Origin: Nemania diffusa
Lineage: Eukaryota > Ascomycota > Sordariomycetes > Xylariales > Xylariaceae
Assembly (NCBI GenBank): GCA_038501195.1
Contig: JBBPUQ010000010.1
Location: forward strand, 1,195,501 to 1,259,500
Direction: 5' to 3'
DNA length: 64,000 nucleotides
Positions 32,571 to 44,076 of the stretch are shown here, piece by piece (position 1 is the first letter of the stretch; each line of letters starts with the position of its first letter). Under the pieces are notes generated by a model. That model was not told where the DNA came from. It was given only the letters and a program-made list of their open reading frames with translations, and searched no databases. A program made the position numbers and the translations under genes.

Positions 32571-33734
32571 ATGCCGTCATCGACGACGCAGTCGCATGCC
32601 CGCTCACATGCGCTCCTCTTACTTCAGAAACTCCTGAATTTGCGCGACAGCGCCAGCCCCCTGACGCTGGTGCTCGACACTCTTGAGCAGAGCGGGAAGC
32701 CCGTCTTACGAGAATTCATGAACAGAGCCAAGGTCAGAGATACCCCCACTTACTCTCCCATATCCATATCAAGCCGAGTTCGAAATCATTCTAACACAGA
32801 ACCCAGATATCAAAAGCCAAGATCATATACATCTCCTTCGCCACCCCCAGAAAACCAGCAGGCATCGACGTCTTCGTGCGAGCACGAGGCAAAACAGCAG
32901 AGTCCCTACGCTCAGAAATCGTCTCCCACTACCCATCAGGAAACACCCACAGTGAGCCGCACCCCCAACCCGTCTTCACCCAAGAACAAACACTAACAGC
33001 CCCCAGAAACCCTCCTAATAATAGACGAGCTAAACCCCCTCGCAAGCGCCATCCCAGCAGACCTAGCCCTCTTCCTCTCCAGCCTGATCACGAGCCCCGC
33101 GCTCTCCCTAGTCGGCCTCTACCACGCCGACGTGCCCCTCTCTCTGCCGGCCTCCCCCGCCGCGTCCTACGCCCCGCACCCCCTGACGGTCCTCTCGCAC
33201 CTCGCGACGGCCGTCCTGCGGCCCTCGAGCCTCCACCACGCCGTCGCGCGCCAGCGCGCCCTGAACCGCAGCCAGCAGGCCCCTGAGTTCGGGCTCGGCG
33301 AGGGCCGCGAGGGCGTGCTCGTCGGGCTGGGCGCCGGCGCCGGCGCGAGTACCGGCCTGGTGCTCGGCATGGAGCTCCGTCGGCGCAGCGGCCGCTCCGT
33401 GGCCGAGACGTTCGTGCTCGTGCCCGCCGCGAGACCCGTAGCGAAAGCGCCGCAGACGCAGACGCAGCCGCAGACGGCAAAGGTCTACCTCCTGTCTGAC
33501 CACCCCGCGTTCCTAGATCCGGAGGCAGGGGCGGACGCGGCGAGCGGGGACGGGGATGACGGGCCGGAATCTACGTTCAATATGGGCCTGACGGAGAAGC
33601 AGAGGCGGGACCGCGAGGGCATCGTGCTGCCGTATTTTGATGCGCAGACGGACGTTGGTGCCGGCGAAGGCGGGCGGATTCTATACGAGATGGGGCGGGA
33701 GGATGACTTTGACGATGAAGAGGACGAGATATAG
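32571..33734 (+). CDS. ELP5: Elongator complex protein 5
   Basis: Three exons: 32571-32732, 32807-32951 and 33007-33734, giving 344 residues. The first intron (74 bases) uses the second of two nearby AGs, which is the one that keeps frame (LREFMNRAK then ISKAKIIYISFATP). The second intron is 55 bases. The pattern is that of Elp5/Iki1: an N-terminal RecA-like strand (SPLTLVLDTLEQSGKPVLREF), IIYISFATPRKPAGIDVF, LLIIDELNPLA, a basic Ala-rich middle, and a C-terminus with NMGLTEKQRRDREGIVLPYF then a highly acidic end (EDDFDDEEDEI). Elp5 belongs to the Elp4-5-6 ring of Elongator, needed for wobble-uridine modification in cytosolic tRNA. Exon 3 between 33.1 and 33.5 kb is very rich in G+C. The divergent partner is the aspartic protease. 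Confidence 0.88.
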
Positions 33735-34024
33735 GCATTACAGTTACCAAAAAAAATGAACAAAAGATGCATGACAGGTTTCTACCAGATGTCGATTCTC
33801 GTGATATCAAGGTAGCTAAGTTGTATCTATTGTACAGCCATTGGTGTCTAGCCGGGTGTACACTCCGCAATCGTTTGAGGTACCCAAGCTGTAAAATGCC
33901 GGCCCGTCATTCCGTTCACTTTAGAAGAGCGAATTGCCTCGGACCGCGTCTATTGATGCCCAATATCCCATTCGATACAGAGGCCGAGTTGTGTTGGTTT
34001 TCTGGATTGCTATGCCACCTATCA

Positions 34025-34954
34025 TTACTCATCCACCTGCATGCCCTCGGCCCCGGCGTCGGCATCATCCGCTATACTATTGATCCAATCCTTGACCTCA
34101 GCGCCGTCATGGACCTTGAAGGCCTCCAGAGGGCGCTTGCCAGGCTCCTTGGGCCCAACAACACCCACACTCGTATTCTCCAGCGTGAGCTCCCGATCCT
34201 GCACTAGCGTCTCCTTGAGGGCCCTCAGGCCATGGCGGATGAGCTCGTCTCGGCCGCAGTCGGCGAACTTGTCGAGGTTCTTCTCGAGGTATGTGCGTGC
34301 CATCTGTGAGCGAGCACCAATGGCACACGCCAGCATCTCTTGTGTCAGCCCAGAAGGCTGGAACTCGAAGAGGTGCGGGCCGCTGTCGTCCACGCCGGCC
34401 ACCAATAGACCGACACCATACGGCCGCTTGCCGTAGTGTTGTGTGTTCATCTGGGCCTTGTCGCTGATGAGCGATACCAGCGTTTCGAGGGGCATCGCGC
34501 GATCGTATGTCAGTCGCTGGGAGAGACATTGCTGCTTCATGAAGTTGGAAAGGACACGGGCATCGGACGTTAGACCTGCGATTGCGAGGCCTACATGCTC
34601 GTCCACTGCAAACAGCTTCTTCTGGTAGGAGGACAGTTCTTCGGCATTTCTCTAAAAACAAGGAAAGGCGTAAGTTAGCAGGGAGGCCTGAGGGTATGTT
34701 GATGTAGCTCTGGAATATGATTGTTGATAGATTCGAGTGGTTGGGTTCCGTACCTTGATTGCAACTAGCACGGCATGTGTCTTGCTCACTATACCAACTA
34801 CTACTGAACCCTGCTTCACGGCCTCAGCGGCATATTCGACCTGGAATATTCTTCCTTGCGGGGAGCTAGAAGCTGTTAGTATAGGTGCCGGTATTGTAAC
34901 TTAGGCGGAAGCTTACAATGTGACCGAATCGTTATCGTAGTTGTTTCTGAACAT
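34025..34954 (-). CDS. PRE5: 20S proteasome subunit alpha6 (PSMA1/PRE5 type)
   Basis: Three exons: 34954-34917, 34865-34754 and 34651-34025, giving 258 residues; introns of 51 and 102 bases. The N-terminus [19 protein letters not shown] continues to [12 protein letters not shown], the alpha-subunit signature. [42 protein letters not shown] and [15 protein letters not shown] identify the PSMA1 (alpha6) type among the seven alpha subunits. It is a structural, non-catalytic subunit of the outer ring that gates the core particle. The C-terminus is acidic ([14 protein letters not shown]). The first intron splits codon 13. It is convergent with ELP5 and divergent from VPS55. Confidence 0.95.
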
Positions 34955-35653
34955 CGTGTGAGACGCTTTTGATCAAGAGGGAGATTTTGACAGTACAGGT
35001 ATGTGAATAGGCTTTTGCGAGTGAAAGAAACGTTAGTGTGAAAGTAAATAGGTATTTAGTGGCTGGTTGGATGAGGTTGATGAGAGACAACAAGGCTGGA
35101 GCTGGCCTACGGAGGACAATCGCAAGGCAGCTCCAAGCTTCGTTGCTCTTACATAACAGGTTTAGCGCGGCGGAACCATCCCACCACCAGCTAGGTACGT
35201 ACCCAGCCCCGCTATGTGTGGCTTACGTTCCCCAGTCCACCAGCCACAATTTAGAAACCCGTCTTGATTACCTAAGTACCTACGCCTGCATGGTTATGGC
35301 GCAAGCTCTCCTTAGCCAAAGCGCATCACCTAAGTCTAAGCCTTATCGGCTCTATTGCATCACAGCAGGCTGACGACAACACCCTCTAACACCGGGCGAT
35401 CAACGCACTTACAACCTTGTCACCAAAGCTTTTATTTAAGTTCGACGCTCCCCTCTTGCATCTCCGTTGCCTCCGCAATATAACCGACAATATCCCGTGC
35501 CCGAGCCTATCGATCGACCCGTCCCATCCCGCGACAAAACCAGGCAGACACTTCCGCGCCGCCATCCCCCGAACTGCCTACGCCGTGCCTCTCTATCTCC
35601 CAAACACATAACCATACAAAACCCACCGCCGCTCCCGCTCGCCCACCGCCACG
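34955..35653. promoter_or_regulatory. Divergent promoter region, PRE5 / VPS55
   Basis: 699 bases between the two starts. The last 150 bases before VPS55 are C-rich with few A or G runs, as in many fungal leaders. No coding sequence is assigned. Confidence 0.4.
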
Positions 35654-36263
35654 ATGCCGGCCGCGGGGCTCAAGACGATCATCGCGCTGTCCTTCGTGCT
35701 AGCCGTCGGCTTCCTGCTCGTCATCCTCTCGTGCGCGCTATTCAAGGAGTACTACCCGCTGCTCGTTGTCGGCACCTACGTCGTCGCGCCGCTGCCCAAC
35801 TGGATCTGCGGCCGCCTCGCCAACCCCGACGACTTCGTCGAGAGCTCCGGCAATGCCGTGCTCGACCTCGGTCGCTTCTGCACGGGGTTCCTAGTTGTCA
35901 TGGGAATTGGTATGTGTTCCATCACCCCGTGTTTCATTCGGTATTCCTTGGTTGGATGGAATTGTGGCGGTACTTCAGCTCTTATGGAGATCTCTGTTAC
36001 GAGATGTGGATTAACGGGTTGAGGTGCCATGGGAAGAGAATGGGGCCTGGCAAGACCTACTTCGAGGATATGAAGCCCTCATTCACAACTGGTTATAATG
36101 AACATCTGCTAACTCCTGCATCGTTACAGCTCTACCTATCCTCCTCGCACACTCAAATCTTATCGAAGTGCCGGCAATGATCATGTCCATCATTGGTGGC
36201 CTACTAATTTACGGGACGATCATCTGCTTCGGGATGTCTTTCCAGGAGGAGCAAGAATTTTAA
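35654..36263 (+). CDS. VPS55: Vacuolar protein sorting 55 (LEPROT/OB-RGRP family)
   Basis: Two exons, 35654-35909 and 36130-36263, give 129 residues; the 220-base intron is the longest in the window. Four hydrophobic segments span almost the whole protein: LKTIIALSFVLAVGFLLVIL, YPLLVVGTYVVAPLPNWIC, LGRFCTGFLVVMGI and IMSIIGGLLIYGTIICFG. The conserved middle APLPNWICGRLANPDD and the end SFQEEQEF are typical of Vps55. With Vps68 this protein acts at endosomes in traffic to the vacuole. Length is normal. The next gene downstream, GYP7, acts on the same route but is convergent, so there is no shared promoter. Confidence 0.93.
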
Positions 36264-36976
36264 TGACCCAGGCATACGAACCCCTTCTTTAGGAGCCGTA
36301 AAGTTACCATGAGGCTAAATTTTCTTTGTGGGGGAGGTCGGACTTGAGAGGAATCGGCTCAGGGTCTAGGGAGTCGTCGCCGGTAGTCTGTTACCATGTA
36401 TTATATTTTGCATGCGGTGGGAATTCAGCTAAGCGACCATGATTTGGAATCCAACAAGCTTAATTTTTACTTTTTTCGCATAGACATTTGGAATGTTACA
36501 TAAGTTCCAGTCATACCTAGTCTTAGCAACCCTAGACATGCGATATATTTAAGTGACAATCTAATGTGTATAGAGTATGTGCTAGGAGCAAGAAGGTCAA
36601 TGCAGTCCAACTATACCAAGGTTTAGACACTCATAACCTGCTTTCTACTCTGTGGTCATGTCTGAATGATGGTTTCTTTGATGTCAGCCATCTAAAGGCC
36701 AGATATTCTACCAATCGGGAAAGACGCATCAGTCCATCAAAACTATGATATGAAGCTATATTATAATAGCACCATGAAAGTACAGGTCTAATGCATGTTA
36801 TTGTGTTGATTGCCCAACTCCAGACGCCATATCGCTACCATAGATAATTCCGCTTGCCACGTTCCGTTTTCCCTAGCCGCAGTTGTTATGCCCCGCGACT
36901 CAAAATGAAAAAGAATATATAGCAACATTCCAAGCTCCTAGCATATAGATGACGGAAAGTAGAATTATCGCTTCGA
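36264..36976. other. Convergent 3' region, VPS55 / GYP7
   Basis: 713 AT-rich bases where both genes end. No gene or repeat is recognised. Confidence 0.45.
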
Positions 36977-39552
36977 CTAAGCAGTAGAATCGCCACCAGA
37001 CTTATGTACCACCTTTTTAGGAAGAACTTCAACATTCCTACTCAACAGTTTTCTAAGCTCGGGGCTGATAGTCTTCTTTACTTTCTCTGGGGCTTTCCCG
37101 TTCACTCGCTGGGACTCAGGGCTGGAACTAGATGCGGTAGATGTTTGGCCCGACAATGTTGGGCGCATTCGTGGTGCCGGGAAATTTTGTTTTTTGTCGA
37201 TAGCTTCGATTAGCCGTTGAAATCGGCGGAATAAATACTCGGCACGAATCAAGGTGGATTCAAGATCAATGGTCTCGGAAAGTTCGTTCACTAGTAACAC
37301 GTGAGCAACGTATGCCTTGATTAAAGAATGAAATAATGAGGATCGAAACATACTGTACTTCAACACCTCGTCAAAATGCTGTAAATGGGCCATAATTACA
37401 TCGCGGTGCTTGTCTAAAATCGCCATGGCAATGAAAAGGTGAAAACTGCTGCTCAAATAATCGGTCCAGAGAACTTCCCAGAGGTGTAGAGTGTCCATCC
37501 ATTTAAACTCTCGCTTGTACCATACCAGAAGCATGCGAAAGAAAAAGAAGAAGTTGGTGCTGTCTGCTTTCTCCAGGTGGGCATATAGTTTCGGGTCCAT
37601 AAATTGTACCAGATGATCGAGGGTGAGAAGTTGATTCCGCATGCCAGATTGGTCTCGCAGAAAGTTCCTTTCCATGCGATCCATAAAATGCTGGAAACCC
37701 CAGAAAGCAATGGCATCGTCCTGGATGACAGCATATATGGGTGCAAGTAGATCTGACATCCCCTGGACATAACCTAGATCTTTATTGTACTCATTGTATG
37801 TGAGGAGCATATCTTTTAGCTGCTCCATACGGACATTAGTTCCTACAGAAGCAAAAGGAGAGTTCGGATCCGGGTGTGGAATATCTTCGCCGGCAAAAAT
37901 GGGCACCGTGCGGTCGGTTCGATGGACATCTTTCTCTAAACAAACAATGGTAGTAAGCATGCTGACGTATTGTAGAACTCGAAAAGCGGGAATTCAAACT
38001 TACCAATTCTTCCTCTCTGCTCTCTCCACCATTCTCCTTCCTTGCCCTCACCGCCAAGATCGACAAGCCTCTCCCACCACGACGCCTTTAGTTTCACATA
38101 TTCATCTCTCAATGATGCCAGCTGAGCTCTCCGTTCTTCCGATGTGCTATACCAGTCGTGTACGCCGAGAAGGAATAACCAAGCTTCTTTGCGGACTCCA
38201 TCGTCTGGATCTAAACCGCCGTGGAATATGCGCTCCTTGACTTCGTCGGTGGTCATTGAAAGTCTGCCCGTGCGACGGTCGAAGAAGCCGTTCCATTCTT
38301 TAAGAGTCACGGGATTTCTTCTGTCCTCAAGAGACATCGAGCCCGTTTCTAGCAGTTCAAACTCACCCACATCTGTGTCCTCCATTTCCATGACATCCTT
38401 TGCAGTCCATATTCTCTGGGTGCGATCTCTCTCGCTCTGTTCCGCAATTCCCATAGCCCATCGTGCTAGATATATCCTGGCACTGTCGAAGTCATTCTGA
38501 ATAGTCTGCACCTCGGGATTTCCTATCAGTCTTCGAACCTGCGGTGGTATTTTCGGGTTGTCCACTATTTCCTGGGCTGTCTTTCGCGTAAATGTCGTGA
38601 CTTTGCTGAACTTCTCCATGATGTTCCAGCCAGCTTCCTTGACAAACTTCATCACTGGGTCCATACCGGCATCGTGCGTCTGCCCGCTTGGCCCTGCAGG
38701 CGAAGCCCCTGCGGCACCCTTCATAGATATGCCGCGAGAACTATCCCGCCTACCAATCTTGGCCGGGGTACTTGAATTGGCGTTTACACCAAATCCCTCT
38801 CTATCTTCCTTGCTAGGTTCGACTAGGTAGATGTTCGGCTCGGCCCCGCTCCTCTCGATTCGGATATAACGCCTCAACCAACGAAGCACCTCATCACCTC
38901 CCCAAAATACTTGGCCATGTTCGCCAAAGGGATCAAAGTTCTCCCTCGCTAGCTTTTTCTTTTGCAAAATGGTGGACTGGCATTCACTGTCATGGAAGAA
39001 GAGCGCAGGAAAGCTGTCTCCGGCTCTTGTATTAATCACCAGAGACCCAAACCACCATCCAAGGCTTGGGGGCCGAACAAGTAGGGAGTATATGGCGCTC
39101 ACAGGGATCGCGAATGCATAGTGACCGATCGAACCCTGGTGAGTGGTGACGGTCGGGGGCGACGGCACTAAAAAGCTTTGTTTTGGAGGAGAGTCGCCGT
39201 CTGTCAAGTCAACTTTAACATAGATGCTGGCAGCGTCACCCAGAGAAGTTTCGGGTAGCCAGGCTAGGAGGAGGTCCGAGGATGCCGGCGAGTTGGAGAG
39301 CTGGGACGACGAAGAAGTCGGACGTTCGCCAGCGACACCTTTCTGCTGCAACAAAGCAATATAACCGCAAATGTTGTCTTTGGCTGACGGTGTTGGGTGA
39401 ATATACACCTTGCTCTTGGAGTACAACAGCTTGACTCCACGGCCTGTCTCGGTGTGAGTTATAGTGTTGTACTCTCCCTCTTCGTCGTCGCTCATGGCGT
39501 AGAAGCTGTCTGTTGGAGAGCCGGCTCGCCCTCGCCGGGCATCTGATGTCAT
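36977..39552 (-). CDS. GYP7: GTPase-activating protein Gyp7 (TBC domain)
   Basis: Three exons: 39552-38004, 37935-37354 and 37290-36977, giving 814 residues. The second intron is 63 bases, a multiple of three without stops; it is taken as spliced because joining gives DEVLKYMNELSETIDLES, the continuous family sequence. The N-terminal domain has GVKLLYSKSKVYIHPTPSAKDN and the fungal Gyp7 block YSLLVRPPSLGWWFGSL. The TBC domain starts near residue 450 (IFHGGLDPDDGVRKEAWLFL). It carries the arginine finger in IEKDVHR (Arg522) and the glutamine finger in YVQGM (Gln574). Gyp7 stimulates GTP hydrolysis by the vacuolar Rab Ypt7, limiting vacuole fusion. Translation probably starts at the ATG at 39552. 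The tail is Lys-rich (KAPEKVKKTISPELRKLLS). Confidence 0.93.
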
Positions 39553-40503
39553 CACGAAGTGGGGTGTTTTGTGCCTGGCGTTCCGAGACGAACACACTCA
39601 GGCCAATGCTATCTAATCAATCAGGATGCGTATATTTATGAGAGGTAGCGACCGAGCAATGCTTTCACATATGGTGTTTTGGGGGTCAGGTGAAGAAGTT
39701 GAAAAGATGTAAAGAAGCATGCATGTGAACAGCAGGAATTGGTGTGTCGGGTGAGCACAACTCTTTCTATCAGAGCACGCTTCAAAGCCCCGCAGCTACC
39801 TAGAGCTATGGTGGGCTGCCCGTATGCGTACAGTTAGTTTACCGGGCATTGTACTTACCTACATATGGTAGTGCCCGTCGTCAATCTACTGAGGATTCTA
39901 GGTAGGGCCTAGGCTTGCACCAGGTAGTAACTTACATGTAGGTAGCTACCCGAGAAGGATTTAGGTACCGCTAATACCCACCTACACCCTTATGCACACA
40001 GCAGGCTGTCATGTGGCGAGCTATTAAACACACCGGGACTTGCGCGTCAGTCACTTACACAGCTACGTAGGTCCGCCACGATCCTAACACAAGACGCGCA
40101 ATCTAGATTAGGCAACTATTTAAATCAATGCCCACCATAGTGCCTTCGGAACGCCAAGCTCCCATATTAGCGGGGGCCTGAGCAAAAAAAGTGGCCATGG
40201 AACGCATGCACGGGGAACCAGCATCTAAAAATCCAGCGAGCCAACACTATTAGGACAGATGCATCGGCTAGGGTTACGAAGAAATCAAGAATTTACTTGT
40301 GTCAGGAAACAAATATATGTAGAAGCGATAGCTCGTTTACATATGACCCAAAGACTCCATCCATGCTAAACGCCGCTTTTACTCCGAGCTTGCTTGGTAT
40401 TGTTGATTATGAGAATCTCATTGCCTTGGCTGAATGATCTATGGATTCCAACATCTAGAGAGGCATCTACCTCTTCAGTATCGTTAAGCAAATATCCAAA
40501 TTA
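39553..40503. other. Intergenic region between GYP7 and MSO1
   Basis: 951 bases: upstream region of GYP7 and downstream region of the MSO1-like gene. Short TACCTAGGTA-like words cluster at about 39850-39990. No gene is seen. Confidence 0.45.
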
Positions 40504-41346
40504 TCATCGCATCTTAGGGCCGCTAGGAAGACCGCCTGGTCGTCTGCCTGCTGGTCGTCCTCCGCCTCCGGAACTTGAAAAGTCAGGCTCGTTATTCGAC
40601 CAAGGAGAGTTGGCACCCATATAAGGCCTATCGCTTCCATTTCCACCTCGGTTAGGCCCGTTATCATACATGCCTCCGGGCGCAAACCTGTCCTCGTAGT
40701 CTCCTGAGCCACCTCCTCTGCCCCTCTGTGGTGGTGGGTTGAACGGTCCACCCGCTGCTGGGCTTGCTGTTCTCGAACCACCAAATAGTCTTTGTTTTAA
40801 CCGATCTTGTGCCGTGCCTCCTCCTGACGCTACTGATGGCGCCGAAGCGTTGCTGAAGCCTCCTTGGGTCTGGTAGCTCCCGGCACGCTGCGACGGCAAT
40901 GGCCGTGCTTGTGCATCGTCTCTTCCATTACCTCCCATAGGATCTGAGTTGCGGAATGGGCTATCCCTAGGGTCGCTGTTTCGCATGGGAGGAGGTACCA
41001 CTCTACCCCTCCGTAAGCTCTGGGCTTCTTGTGGTTGCGGAGTTGGGTTGTTATCCCATAGTGAACTTAGACTGCCGCCTTGCTGTTGTTGACCGAGCCC
41101 TCCATAACGTGAGCCTACCTGCGACGGCTGTGAATAAACGGCGGTGGCGGGCGGCGGTGCTTTAGGGTCTGGTGGTAGCCATCCGGGAAACGGTTTTCCC
41201 TTCTCGGTGTAATACGAACGGAGCACCCTGCAAACGTGGGTATCGTCTTCGGTGTCGCCATCAGCCTCGCCTCCAAAATATGACCGTTGGAGGTTGGATA
41301 TCCTTGACGTGGTGGCGCCGACGATGTTGCTGTACCAGCCAGACAT
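40504..41346 (-). CDS. MSO1: Mso1-like Sec1-binding protein
   Basis: A single frame of 280 residues. The first 70 residues (MSGWYSNIVGATTSRISNLQ, then EADGDTEDDTHVCRVLRSYY and FPGWLPPDPKAPPP) match the Sec1-binding region of fungal Mso1 proteins. The rest is disordered and rich in Gly, Pro, Ser, Gln and Arg, with RGRGGG and a run of GGGGRPAGRRPGG near the end. Mso1 binds Sec1 and the exocytic SNARE complex at sites of secretion. The assignment rests on the N-terminal block; the tail is unconstrained low-complexity sequence. The ATG at 41346 is the first in frame. Confidence 0.85.
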   Translation of the reverse strand: MSGWYSNIVGATTSRISNLQRSYFGGEADGDTEDDTHVCRVLRSYYTEKGKPFPGWLPPDPKAPPPATAVYSQPSQVGSRYGGLGQQQQGGSLSSLWDNNPTPQPQEAQSLRRGRVVPPPMRNSDPRDSPFRNSDPMGGNGRDDAQARPLPSQRAGSYQTQGGFSNASAPSVASGGGTAQDRLKQRLFGGSRTASPAAGGPFNPPPQRGRGGGSGDYEDRFAPGGMYDNGPNRGGNGSDRPYMGANSPWSNNEPDFSSSGGGGRPAGRRPGGLPSGPKMR

Positions 41347-41973
41347 GGCGCCGTCAATCGCTGCAGGATACCGACAGCTTGCAGGGCCCTTTTTTTGCAG
41401 ACGGCAATTGCTAAATAGTTGGGTGTGTGGGAATGAACGTTAGGTCGAGTTGACAGTGTGGTTGAGGGCTTGCGATAGTTTGAGAAGCTAAGGGCCTTTG
41501 GCCGAGGAAGGTGTATAACAGAGAACTCGGTGTCTGGAATGTGGGTGTTTGGTGTTTGTCTCAGGTGAGGAAAGCTGCCCTTCTGTGACCTGGGAACTTA
41601 CCTAATTAATTGTCGGTAGTACTAGAGGTGGGGTGATCGCCTCCCCCACTTGCCACCTTTGGCAGAGTTGGTGCTTAACTTGCGTACCTCGGAGTAAATC
41701 GTTTATCTATCCACTTGGCTACTCTGTATAAATTCATTGGTATCTAAGATACTAACATACCATACCAATGCGTATAGCGTGTAAACATATTTTGCTCGGG
41801 TTTCTATCGATTAAGCACTCAGGGAACTGTATCAATGGTACATACGAAATAAATAAATTAATGGATTAATTCGGATCCATAGTCTATCTGTCCCGGCACC
41901 AAGTTGCCCGAGTATCTGTTCAAGGGGTATCAACAATCCAGCCGTGCCAGCCATAGGGTCCTGCAAATAAACA
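41347..41973. other. Intergenic region between MSO1 and MAK16
   Basis: 627 bases: upstream region of the MSO1-like gene and 3' side of MAK16. Nothing else is recognised. Confidence 0.45.
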
Positions 41974-43549
41974 TTAGAAGGCAAGCTCAGGCCTTTGGTG
42001 CTCAAGCTCATGTTCGTGCTCAATCTCCCGTCCACGCCGAGGCATTTTCTTCGGCTTGCCTCGGATAGCCCGTGCACTCTTCCTCTTGTCGCCCGTTGTA
42101 GGCGGTTTCTTCTTCGCCGATTCACCCTCACTCTCGTCCTCACTCTCGCCTGTGTCAGACTCTTCCCCCCCGGATTCGTCGCTTCCCAGCCAGTCCTCGA
42201 GATCGTCTAGATCGTCTTCACTTTCTTCAAAATCGGAAACGTACTCCACTGCACCATCTTCCTCTTCTTCTTCCATCTCGAATTCATCCTCTCTCTCTTC
42301 TTCATCCTCGTCTTCGATTCCAGTGTCGAGATCTTTATCTCTGGTAGCTTCTCCTTCGCGTTCCATAGCGTTCAGCACCTTCTTCCAGATCTGCTCGCTG
42401 ACATTCAAGGGTTGGTCTCCGTATGCGCCTTCGCGTAGTCGCCCAAGAAGCTCTCTCTCAATAGCACGCTCGAGCTTGGCGGCGGCCTCTGCCTTTCTTT
42501 CTCTGGTCTCCTCGCGTCTACGAACCTTAGGGGCCAGCTTGGGCACAAGCCTCTCGCCAAGTCTAGCTTCTTCTTTAGCTAACCGCCTCATGCGAATGCT
42601 GACCTGTTGTAGGCGAGTGAGGCGTTGTTTGGCTCTATTAAAGCGTCAGTGACTATATCCATGAAATAACACAACGAAAATCGAGTCTTTTAAGTTGAAT
42701 CTGCCTGGAAATGTTTTCGCTTTGAAGAAAGGTACGGCATTCCAATTCAGGTAGGCAGGCAACCCGAACGGCACACTGATAAGCTTCTCAAGAATAAGTC
42801 TGGCACCTGCGCACATATCACGTGAAATTGAAAATATATGCATACCTATGGATCATATACTGTGGCCAGTATTTTAGCTGGTCTTCAATCTGGGTCAAAG
42901 CTTCTTGGTAGTTCTGTGAGAGCTTGATCTTCTGCCATAGTTTTGATGGCATGTGTCTGCAAAGTTGAAATCAGCTTCCAGAAGCAAAAGATATACACCA
43001 ATTTCGGAGAGGAGGTCTCTAAACATTAGAAGAAACGTTGTCTCATGCGGAGAGAGAGGATAAGAAATTATACTCACGCTCGCTCTGGTGTTTTAATATA
43101 TAAGTAGTTGATCGCCTTGACGGGATCTGGGTGTGGGCGTATAGTGGCATAACGACTGTTCAAAAATTAGCTGACTATTCTCATATGCTGCAAGGTGAGG
43201 GGACTGTACCTATTGGCAAGGGGACAGCTAGTTCTGCTACACAGTCCAGATATATTCATTCTACTATCGTTAGACTATATGGTTCCATGAGTGTTCTAGA
43301 AAAGGCAGCTCACTCATTGCGACAGAACGTTCTCTCACGAGTAGCCTTGACTTTGTAAGAGCAGAACTGCTTGTCACTGCACAATTCGGGGTTAGCAGAT
43401 GCTCAGTCTGAGATGGGTTGTGACCATAAATGATGATTCATCTATAAATATAGATGGTGGCACATCTAGAGAATACAACAAAGAGAAAGGGGTGAGAATT
43501 ATGAGAGGATGCAAACTTACATGACCTGCCAAATGATTTCGTCGCTCAT
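41974..43549 (-). CDS. MAK16: Ribosome biogenesis protein MAK16
   Basis: Six exons: 43549-43521, 43376-43314, 43260-43210, 43155-43078, 42956-42846 and 42634-41974, giving 330 residues. Every join keeps frame, and four of the five introns interrupt codons after their second base. The N-terminal domain is the L28e/Mak16 fold with its four conserved cysteines (KQFCSYK, TFCRNE, GLCSRTSCPLANSRYAT). TPERAHMPSKLWQKIKLS and YWPQYMIHRAKQRLTRLQQV follow, then a Lys/Arg-rich helix, a long acidic run (EDEDEEEREDEFEMEEEEED) and a basic nuclear tail. MAK16 is an essential nucleolar factor in early 60S subunit assembly. The gene is the most intron-dense here. It starts 527 bases from the divergent MSS1 start. 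Confidence 0.93.
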
Positions 43550-44076
43550 CGTGGCGATGGAATTAGTAAGACAGGAAAGGCTGAGAACTTGGTTAAAGGA
43601 GAATGGACCACACGGCCGGTGGTCAACACTTCAAATAAAGGCTTCGGGACCTGTTTATACGACTCCCAGACTAAGAATATGGCACATTAACGTTGTATTT
43701 GAGCCAATCGCGCTTCATACAGAAGAGCAACAGAGGTAATACCAGTTATTGCCACAAGATATGGGAGTTTTGGACCAGATCTTTAGAGGTCTGCAACACT
43801 GAAGAAAAAAATTAGTCTGGATACGCTAAAAGGGACCCTGCCCCACAAAGTTGACTTAGCTAACATATCATTCTTTTGATTGGATGGCAGCTGAGATGGC
43901 TAGGTGGATCCCGCTATATAGCTGCACAACTCAACCAATCAAATATGACTTTTTACTTGCTGCTCAAGTCAATTCATCCGGACTAGTTCGACCAGCCTTG
44001 TTTCTATTTTCATATTAGACTTCCATTCCTTTACTTGCTTCGAAGATTATTCCGTCGACAACGGCATCTACATTCT
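43550..44076. promoter_or_regulatory. Shared divergent promoter, MAK16 / MSS1
   Basis: 527 bases between two start codons of genes serving ribosome assembly and mitochondrial tRNA modification. No coding sequence is assigned. Confidence 0.45.
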
